DNA from: an uncultured Eubacteriales bacterium
Lineage (GTDB): Bacteria > Bacillota > Clostridia > Lachnospirales > CAG-274
DNA: 6,028 bases
Reading direction: 5' to 3'
Assembly (NCBI GenBank): GCA_902495025.1
Contig: CABUWB010000128.1
Coordinates: forward strand, 1 to 6,028
Part shown: in pieces, positions 1 through 4,383 of the stretch
How the letters are laid out: every line of letters begins with the position of its first letter
Numbering within the stretch: the first letter of the stretch is position 1
Program-made: the position numbers and the translations under genes
The notes under the pieces: model-generated
Databases searched by the model: none
Told to the model about the DNA's origin: nothing
What the model saw: the letters and a program-made list of their open reading frames with translations, nothing else

Positions 1-174
1 AATACCTTGCGTACAAGACAAATTTGCGAAAAAATAAATTAACGTTGTAATTAACTTGTAGGGGCGGATTCCATATCCGCCCGAATGTTGAACATATTGC
101 AATGCTTGACGGGCGGCAGGTTGCCGCCCCTACGATTGAAATGTTAAGGTATTATTACACCTACAAACTCTAAT
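1..174. other. Gene-free region downstream of mntP
   Basis: No plausible coding frame with a ribosome binding site is visible on either strand. Outside the palindromic element the sequence is AT-rich. It contains only minor symmetries, such as CTTG-cgta-CAAG at 6-17 and the direct repeat ATTAAC near 40-55. No hairpin followed by a T-run that could end the mntP transcript was found, so mntP may end by other means or run on beyond the window. Confidence 0.6.
58..133. repeat. Nested palindromic intergenic element (two hairpins inside an outer inverted repeat)
   Basis: The ends form a perfect 10-base inverted repeat, GTAGGGGCGG at 58-67 and CCGCCCCTAC at 124-133. Each end also belongs to its own hairpin: GGGCGGAT (62-69) pairs with ATCCGCCC (75-82) around a 5-base loop, and GGGCGGCA (111-118) pairs with TGCCGCCC (122-129) around a 3-base loop. 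The element can therefore fold either as one long stem or as two short hairpins. It is far richer in GC than the AT-rich flanks. No open frame or transposase lies within it. The compact symmetric form resembles dispersed REP/MITE-like intergenic palindromes, but only one copy is in view, so the repeat nature is inferred. It lies 42 bases beyond the mntP stop and lacks a following T-run on either strand, so it is not a canonical intrinsic terminator. Confidence 0.6.
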
Positions 175-744
175 TTATCCTAAAAATCCTAAGTGTTCCG
201 CAAGTATCTTGCAGCCTAAAAGAATAAGCACAACACCGCCAAAAATTTCAGCCTTTGACTTATACTTTGTACCGAAAATATTACCTATTTTTACACCAAT
301 TGCGGAAAGGGTAAAGGTAATAACACCTATTGATACAACAGAAATCAGAATACCCTTTAAATCAAGACCCAAAAATGCAAAGTTTACGCCTACTGCAAGT
401 GCGTCAATGCTTGTAGCAACAGCAAGAGGAAGCATTGTTTTAAAGCCGAAGGAGTCGTTAAGCTCCTCTGCCTCGCCAAGCGCCTCCTTAATCATACTGC
501 CGCCAATAATTACAAGCAGTACAAAGGCAATCCAGTGGTCAAATTTGGTTATAAGGCTGCTGAACTGTGCGCCAAGCACATAGCCTATCGCAGGCATAAG
601 TCCCTGAAAACCGCCAAAATAAAGACCTGTTATAAGCATGTGCTTTATCTTCAGCTCCCTTACAGAAAGACCCTTGCACATGGATACGGCAAAGGCGTCC
701 ATGGACAGTGCAATCGCAATCATAATAAGCTCAAATGTACTCAT
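175..744 (-). CDS. mntP: MntP-family manganese efflux pump
   Basis: A putative manganese exporter of the inner membrane (MntP, formerly YebN), which lowers cytoplasmic Mn2+. The 189-residue length matches the family (about 188). Two internally repeated halves are visible. Each carries the family's signature acidic motif in a membrane helix: S-M-D-A-F-A-V-S at residues 14-21 (Asp16) and S-I-D-A-L-A-V-G at 112-119 (Asp114). Six hydrophobic segments are apparent, roughly at 4-24, 36-58, 68-86, 104-124, 131-150 and 166-184. The ATG at 744 is preceded by GGAGGA at 757-752 with 7 bases of spacing, which fixes the start. A yybP-ykoY manganese riboswitch and its terminator lie in the leader, the arrangement also known for E. 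coli mntP. This independently supports the substrate. The next gene upstream on the same strand is yfcE. No terminator was seen after the stop. Confidence 0.95.
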   Translation of the reverse strand: MSTFELIMIAIALSMDAFAVSMCKGLSVRELKIKHMLITGLYFGGFQGLMPAIGYVLGAQFSSLITKFDHWIAFVLLVIIGGSMIKEALGEAEELNDSFGFKTMLPLAVATSIDALAVGVNFAFLGLDLKGILISVVSIGVITFTLSAIGVKIGNIFGTKYKSKAEIFGGVVLILLGCKILAEHLGFLG

Positions 745-788
745 AAAAATATCCTCCGTATATGATGTTTAATTTTTATAACAGGCAT

Positions 789-831
789 AAAAAAAGGCAG
801 ACTATACCTGTTAAAACAGGTAAGTCTCGCC
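789..831 (-). terminator. Riboswitch-controlled intrinsic terminator in the mntP leader
   Basis: Read on the minus strand, GGC-g-AGACTTACCTG is followed by a short TTTTAA loop, then CAGGTATAGTCT-GCC and seven T (795-789). That makes about 14 base pairs with one bulged G and one mismatch. The 5' arm contains the 3' half of the riboswitch P1 (CUUAC) and the conserved GCGAGAC block. Terminator and ligand-bound aptamer are therefore mutually exclusive. Expected logic: Mn2+ holds the aptamer together, the terminator cannot form, and mntP is expressed. Confidence 0.88.
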
Positions 832-905
832 GTTTAATACCAAGCCAGGGGTGTTGCCCCAGTATGTTGACCGGTCACACAAAGTGCCGACTACTCCCTT
901 ACACA
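821..905 (-). ncRNA. yybP-ykoY manganese riboswitch aptamer
   Basis: The minus-strand leader carries the conserved blocks of the yybP-ykoY class in order. GGGAGUAGUC (897-888) forms the first conserved loop region, GUCAACAUAC (874-865) follows, then CUGGCUU, then GGCGAGACUU (831-822). P1 closes by pairing GUAAG (902-898) with CUUAC. The helix CGG-CAC with GUG...CCG and the hairpin GGGG-CAACA-CCCC sit between. This class senses Mn2+ (established for E. coli, B. subtilis and L. lactis members). Its position directly before mntP, with a terminator built on the P1 strand, fits a transcriptional ON switch. Exact aptamer ends are approximate. Confidence 0.93.
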
Positions 906-915
906 AATTAAAAGT

Positions 916-944
916 ATTGTATCATAAAAGCAAAAACTTGTCAA
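916..944 (-). promoter_or_regulatory. mntP promoter (sigma-A type)
   Basis: TTGACA at 944-939 and TACAAT at 921-916 on the minus strand are separated by exactly 17 bases. A start site near 909 would place the riboswitch P1 (from 902) almost at the 5' end of the transcript. The first four bases of the -35 element overlap the TGA stop codon of yfcE (943-941). Confidence 0.82.
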
Positions 945-1489
945 TTATTTATTTTAAGGCTCATTACCTCGCTGCCGTCAATATCCTTTATGGTAAACAC
1001 ACCGTCCTCATAAATCATATAATTGTGGGTACTGCCGTTTTTTGGTATGGAAACAGAGCCGGGGTTTATATAAAAATAATCTCCCACCTTCTCCATAGCA
1101 GGTATATGGGTATGACCATGCAGGAGAATGTCTCCCTCTTTCAGCATTGGCGGATTTGATGTGTTATGGGTGTGCCCATGCGTTACAAACACCATTCGCC
1201 CGTCAAGGTAGAGTATCATATAATCTGCAAGGCATGGAAACTCCAGCACCATCTGGTCAACCTCTGCCTCACAGTTGCCTCTTACAGCAAGAATTTCATT
1301 TTTCAGGCTGTTAAGTATTTCTATACATTTTTTTGGCGCATAGTCCTTTGGCAGGTCGTTGCGTGGACCATGGTAGAGCAAATCACCCAGAAGTATCAGC
1401 TTTTCGGGGTGCTCCATTTCCCATATACTTTTTATTCTCTCACAATAATATGCAGAGCCATGTATATCAGATGCAAACATCAGCTTCAT
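941..1489 (-). CDS. yfcE: YfcE-like metallophosphoesterase (putative phosphodiesterase)
   Basis: A cytoplasmic dinuclear-metal phosphoesterase of 182 residues, close to the 184 of E. coli YfcE, which hydrolyses phosphodiester substrates in vitro; its physiological substrate is unsettled. All metal-ligand motifs are present in order: D-I-H-G (Asp8, His10), G-D at 35-36, G-N-C at 71-73 (Asn72), T-H-G-H at 103-106 (His104), G-H-T-H at 125-128 (His126, His128), and the family's N-P-G-S at 142-145. The stretches around residues 1-11, 40-52, 68-80 and 141-150 look very like E. coli YfcE, so the subfamily call is firmer than generic metallophosphoesterase. The ATG at 1489 follows AAGGAG (1503-1498) at 8 bases. 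The gene diverges from the Spx-like gene. Its TGA stop lies inside the mntP promoter, with no terminator before the riboswitch. I saw no clear yfcE promoter in the 87-base divergent gap. Confidence 0.92.
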   Translation of the reverse strand: MKLMFASDIHGSAYYCERIKSIWEMEHPEKLILLGDLLYHGPRNDLPKDYAPKKCIEILNSLKNEILAVRGNCEAEVDQMVLEFPCLADYMILYLDGRMVFVTHGHTHNTSNPPMLKEGDILLHGHTHIPAMEKVGDYFYINPGSVSIPKNGSTHNYMIYEDGVFTIKDIDGSEVMSLKINN

Positions 1490-1516
1490 AATTATATCTC
1501 CTTCATAAAATTTTAA

Positions 1517-1544
1517 TTGAATTATTTTTCTTATATGATATAAT
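1517..1544 (+). promoter_or_regulatory. Promoter of the Spx/YusI-like gene and ldt
   Basis: TATAAT at 1539-1544 is preceded by TG at 1536-1537, which gives an extended -10 (TGnTATAAT). TTGAAT at 1517-1522 can serve as the -35 with a 16-base spacer. The predicted start near 1551 would leave a short leader of about 25 bases. The element lies in the divergent gap shared with yfcE. Confidence 0.7.
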
Positions 1545-1576
1545 AATTCTTGTAATTTGTAAAGGAGATTAACAAA

Positions 1577-1933
1577 ATGAGTATTTTATTTCTTGAATAT
1601 CCAAAATGTTCCACATGCAAAAAGGCTAAGAGCTTTTTAACGGAAAATAATATAGCATTTACCGACAGACACATTGTTGAGGATAACCCTACTGCGGCAG
1701 AGCTGAAGGAGTGGTTTGCAAAAAGCGGTCTGCCGCTGAAAAGATTTTTTAACACCTCGGGCAACGTCTATAAGGAGCTTAAATTAAAGGACAAGCTGCC
1801 CGATATGACCGAGGACGAGCAGTTTGCGCTGCTTTCGCAAAACGGTATGCTTGTAAAGCGCCCTCTTGTAGTGGGAGATGACTTTGTGCTTACAGGCTTT
1901 AAAGAGGAAGAATGGAAGGAAAAGCTGCTTTAA
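1577..1933 (+). CDS. ArsC/Spx-family thioredoxin-fold protein (YusI-like)
   Basis: A small cytoplasmic thioredoxin-fold protein of 118 residues in the ArsC/Spx superfamily. The N-terminal strand is followed by Y-P-K-C-S-T-C (residues 8-14), a CxxC redox motif with Cys11 and Cys14. Downstream come the family's K-R-F-F-N-T-S-G (55-62), M-L-V-K-R-P (91-96, the cis-proline region) and G-F-K-E (107-110). The pattern is closest to B. subtilis YusI-type proteins, annotated as arsenate-reductase-related. It lacks the basic C-terminal tail of Spx (131 residues), and I do not recognise the RNA polymerase contact residues of Spx, so a transcriptional role is less likely. An arsenate reductase function is not shown either, as there are no ars neighbours. 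The ATG follows AAAGGAG (1561-1567) at 9 bases. Its TAA stop runs into the Shine-Dalgarno of ldt, so the two genes are very likely cotranscribed. Confidence 0.87.
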   Translation: MSILFLEYPKCSTCKKAKSFLTENNIAFTDRHIVEDNPTAAELKEWFAKSGLPLKRFFNTSGNVYKELKLKDKLPDMTEDEQFALLSQNGMLVKRPLVVGDDFVLTGFKEEEWKEKLL

Positions 1934-1948
1934 GGAGGAATTTGTTTG
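1934..1948 (+). promoter_or_regulatory. Ribosome binding site and TTG start of the L,D-transpeptidase
   Basis: GGAGG at 1934-1938 begins directly after the upstream stop codon and sits 7 bases before TTG (1946-1948). The next in-frame ATG is at 1967, too far from this site and placed inside the hydrophobic signal segment. TTG is therefore the better start. It may lower the translation rate relative to the upstream gene. Confidence 0.75.
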
Positions 1949-2818
1949 AAAACAGTTGCGGCAATCATGGTTGCGCTGACCGCTGCAATAACGGGTACGG
2001 GCGTTGATAAGGGCTTAACATCACCCATACAGAATACACAGCCTGTACAGACGGTTAAATATGTTGATGAATATTCGATTACAGTAAACAAGGCTACAAA
2101 CTGCGTTACCGTATACCAGAAGGATACAGAGGGCAATTTTACGCCTGTCAAGGCAATGATATGCTCTGTTGGCAAAAATAAGAATGATACGCCCTCGGGC
2201 AACTTTAAAACACAGGCTAAGTATAAATGGCGTGCGCTTTTTGGCAATGTATACGGTCAGTATGCAACACGAATAAACGGACACATACTTTTTCATTCGG
2301 TATATTATAAAACCACAGACCCCTCGACCCTTAAAACCGAGGAGTATAATAAGCTGGGTACTGCCGCATCTGCAGGCTGTGTAAGGCTTACTGCTGCCGA
2401 TGCAAAGTGGATTTATGACAACTGCAAAATCGGTACGCAGGTAAATATTATTGAAAACGGTACAGACCCGCTGCCACGTCCTGAGGCATTGAAGCTTGGC
2501 GAAAATACCACATACCCAAACTGGGACCCTACCGACCCAAGCCCCGAAAATCCTTGGAAGAATGAAAATGTCAAAATAAAAATAAATACACAGCCCAAAA
2601 CGGTAAAAGCGTCGCAGAATACTACCTCACAGGAGCTGACGGAGCTTTTATGCGACGGTGTTACAGCTTACGACAGCGCAAACAACATTATACATTTTGA
2701 CATAAGCTGCAACATAAGCACTGTTACACCGGGAGTGTACAGGGTTAAGTACTATGCGGACGACTGCCTTGGCAACTATGCAGAGGCATATAACGATTTT
2801 ATTGTGTTGAACGAGTAA
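1946..2818 (+). CDS. Exported L,D-transpeptidase (YkuD fold) with C-terminal Ig-like domain
   Basis: A predicted cell-wall enzyme that would form 3-3 cross-links or attach peptides to peptidoglycan through a catalytic cysteine. Of 290 residues, 1-20 look like a short signal sequence or anchor (Lys2, then a hydrophobic stretch, no clear AxA cleavage site). The YkuD domain spans about 42-170, with T-P-S-G at 82-85, the conserved His117 (in I-L-F-H-S), and the active-site motif S-A-G-C-V-R at 142-147 with Cys145 as nucleophile. A Pro/Asn-rich linker (175-208) leads to an Ig-like domain (about 209-290). This ends in the pattern T-P-G-V-Y-R-V-K-Y-Y...D-x-x-G-N-Y, typical of bacterial Ig-like (DUF5011-like) repeats. 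Seven cysteines (53, 73, 145, 160, 236, 255, 274) are unusual for an exported Firmicutes protein. It is translated from TTG and lies 12 bases behind the CxxC protein gene. No terminator follows before the tRNA. Confidence 0.9.
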   Translation: MKTVAAIMVALTAAITGTGVDKGLTSPIQNTQPVQTVKYVDEYSITVNKATNCVTVYQKDTEGNFTPVKAMICSVGKNKNDTPSGNFKTQAKYKWRALFGNVYGQYATRINGHILFHSVYYKTTDPSTLKTEEYNKLGTAASAGCVRLTAADAKWIYDNCKIGTQVNIIENGTDPLPRPEALKLGENTTYPNWDPTDPSPENPWKNENVKIKINTQPKTVKASQNTTSQELTELLCDGVTAYDSANNIIHFDISCNISTVTPGVYRVKYYADDCLGNYAEAYNDFIVLNE

Positions 2819-2827
2819 TTTTATAAC

Positions 2828-2856
2828 TTGACAAAATTGACCGATTGTAATATAAT
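2828..2856 (+). promoter_or_regulatory. tRNA-Leu promoter
   Basis: TTGACA at 2828-2833 and TATAAT at 2851-2856 both match the sigma-A consensus perfectly, with a 17-base spacer. The tRNA begins 14 bases after the -10, so the primary 5' extension would be only a few bases. Confidence 0.9.
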
Positions 2857-2869
2857 TTTACTGTTGTAT

Positions 2870-2951
2870 GCCGCTGTGGCGGAATTGGCAGACGCACTTG
2901 ACTCAAAATCAAGCGGAGTAATCCGTGCCGGTTCGAGTCCGGCCAGCGGCA
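2870..2951 (+). tRNA. tRNA-Leu (anticodon CAA)
   Basis: An 82-base type II tRNA. The acceptor GCCGCUG (2870-2876) pairs with CAGCGGC (2944-2950), with A2951 as discriminator. The anticodon stem CUUGA (2897-2901) pairs with UCAAG (2909-2913). The loop CUCAAAA places CAA at 2904-2906, reading UUG leucine codons. The long variable arm CGGAGUAAUCCG and the T-arm with GGUUCGAGUCC are present. CCA is not encoded (the next bases are TAAAT), so it must be added after transcription. Confidence 0.96.
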
Positions 2952-2953
2952 TA

Positions 2954-2999
2954 AATAAGCTATTGTTATCGGCTTACCGTAACGATGGCTTATTTTTTT
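2954..2999 (+). terminator. Intrinsic terminator after tRNA-Leu
   Basis: A long hairpin: the arm AATAAGCTATTGTTATCGG pairs with CCGTAACGATGGCTTATT around a CUUA loop, about 18 pairs with one bulged U and a few G-U pairs. Seven T follow at 2993-2999. It would end both the tRNA transcript and any read-through from the ldt operon. Confidence 0.92.
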
Positions 3000-3045
3000 G
3001 ATTATTACTTTTTTATTAATCCTATCACCATCTAAATAAATTTTA

Positions 3046-3074
3046 TTGACAAGTTCCCATTAACATTATAAAAT
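3046..3074 (+). promoter_or_regulatory. Promoter of the LysM-protein/rho operon
   Basis: TTGACA at 3046-3051 and TAAAAT at 3069-3074 have a 17-base spacer. A start near 3081 leaves a T-rich leader of about 68 bases. Within this leader ATCTATA (3081-3087) could pair with TATAGAT (3120-3126) over a large loop. Between the tRNA terminator and this promoter (3000-3045) I see only AT-rich sequence. Confidence 0.75.
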
Positions 3075-3148
3075 GATAGTATCTATATTTGCGTTTTTAT
3101 GTATTTTTTCACATTCTAGTATAGATTAATAAACAGGGAGGTAATTTA

Positions 3149-4372
3149 ATGCCTAAGAACAAGAATGTTCCCAATAAGGATAATGATGTAAATAACAGTA
3201 CGGATTTTGACCTGTACAGCGATGATAAAACAAAGGAGATTGTCGGCAGCCTTTTTGACGAGTTTGTTGAGGACGGCGGTACAAACTACTTTGCAGACTA
3301 TAAGGACCCTTTCCTTGACGGTGAAAGCGAGGAGGAAGAGGAGAGCCTTGGCGAAAGCATTTCAAGGCGCCGTAAACGCAGCGCATCTAATGAGGGCAAG
3401 TCAATAGTTTTCCGCAAAAAGACAAAAAAAGCAAAGCCTGAGGACGAGTATGATGACTATGACGAGGATACATACGACGATACCGACGATAAGGCAGAAG
3501 ATAACGATGATAATGAGGATAACGGCAGCGACCTTGAAAAAACCATAATTCTGCCTAAGCTCAGCAGCCTTTTCAAAAAAGCTGAAAAGGAAGATGAGGA
3601 CGATGACGAAATAGATGAGTTTTTTGCAAGTCTTACCAAGGACTCTGCTGCAAGGGCACAGGCTGCTGCCTCGCAGGAAAACGAGCCTGAGGAAAAACAG
3701 GAGAAAAAGCAGGAGGAAAAACCACGCCGTCAGCATAAGGCACAGAGCGTTCAAAAGAACGAGGAAAAGGAGGACGAGGAAGTTTCCGAGCAGCCAAAGC
3801 CAAGAAAAAGAGTACGTCCTACTGTTGTATCAGAGCCTGAAATTGATGATGACGATGATGATTTGGAAGAAAGACTTGTTGAGATAAGCGTTTCACGTAT
3901 TGCATCTATTGCTGTAATCATTATTGCGGTGGTGATTATTGCTGCACTTGCATATAAAAACCACAGCTACGCAAAGCAGCTTGATGAGGCAAGGGCGCAG
4001 ATTACCGAGCTGCAGAAAAACAGCTCATCCACCTACGAAACAGAGCTTGACGAGCTTAAAAAGCAGGTAAGCGAGCTTACTGCGGAAAATGAGAGCTTAA
4101 AGGCAGATGATGCTGCCGAGGACCCTCATGCAAGTGCAATAGAGATACTTAACGAGGCACAGAGCGAGATTACTACCCAGGCAAGCAATGCAAGCCTCAG
4201 CCAGGGCGTATCGGGCGGCAATACCTATACGGTAAAGGCTGGCGATACCATTGAAAAAATCAGTAAAAACCAGTACGGCAACGTATCGGGAGTACAGAAA
4301 ATACTCCAGGCTAACAATCTTACGGAAAGTTCAACACTTCAAATAGGTCAGGTGCTTACTATTCCAAACTGA
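3149..4372 (+). CDS. Acidic single-pass membrane protein with C-terminal LysM domain
   Basis: Function unknown; 407 residues. Residues 1-250 are hydrophilic and extremely acidic, with Asp/Glu runs near 60-66, 98-127, 148-158 and 232-241, broken by short basic or mixed islands (72-78, 84-96, 130-145, 156-172, 218-227). One membrane helix spans about 251-269. A heptad-like stretch at about 275-318 suggests a coiled coil. A Ser/Gln/Asn-rich linker leads to one LysM domain (359-407) beginning T-Y-T-V-K-A-G-D-T and ending I-G-Q-V-L-T-I-P-N. There is no cleavable signal peptide. The acidic part is therefore most likely cytoplasmic and the LysM outside, where such domains bind peptidoglycan glycan chains. 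The ATG follows GGGAGG (3136-3141) at 7 bases. The gene ends 11 bases before rho, so they probably share a transcript. It could link cytoplasmic partners to the wall, but no enzyme domain is visible. The low-complexity part makes distant homology hard to judge. Confidence 0.88.
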   Translation: MPKNKNVPNKDNDVNNSTDFDLYSDDKTKEIVGSLFDEFVEDGGTNYFADYKDPFLDGESEEEEESLGESISRRRKRSASNEGKSIVFRKKTKKAKPEDEYDDYDEDTYDDTDDKAEDNDDNEDNGSDLEKTIILPKLSSLFKKAEKEDEDDDEIDEFFASLTKDSAARAQAAASQENEPEEKQEKKQEEKPRRQHKAQSVQKNEEKEDEEVSEQPKPRKRVRPTVVSEPEIDDDDDDLEERLVEISVSRIASIAVIIIAVVIIAALAYKNHSYAKQLDEARAQITELQKNSSSTYETELDELKKQVSELTAENESLKADDAAEDPHASAIEILNEAQSEITTQASNASLSQGVSGGNTYTVKAGDTIEKISKNQYGNVSGVQKILQANNLTESSTLQIGQVLTIPN

Positions 4373-4383
4373 CGGAGGGAATA

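Noticed and set aside
58..133. Intrinsic terminator of mntP
   Set aside because: The hairpins are strong but no T-run follows on the minus strand, and a large internal spacer separates the arms.
851..1159. Plus-strand open frame across the riboswitch and the yfcE 3' end
   Set aside because: It overlaps the aptamer and a well-supported phosphoesterase gene, and no Shine-Dalgarno precedes it.
1577..1933. Functional arsenate reductase or Spx regulator call
   Set aside because: The fold and CxxC motif fit the superfamily only. There are no ars neighbours, no Spx-type basic C-terminal tail, and the pattern is closer to YusI-like proteins of unknown substrate.
3401..3754. Minus-strand open frame with a very hydrophobic product opposite the acidic gene
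   Set aside because: Antisense of GAN codons for Asp/Glu yields Ile/Val/Leu/Phe runs. The hydrophobicity is an artefact of the acidic stretches of the real gene.
3421..3900. Tandem DNA repeat in the acidic coding region
   Set aside because: GAT/GAC/GAG runs are codon-level low complexity. No unit of fixed length repeats in register.
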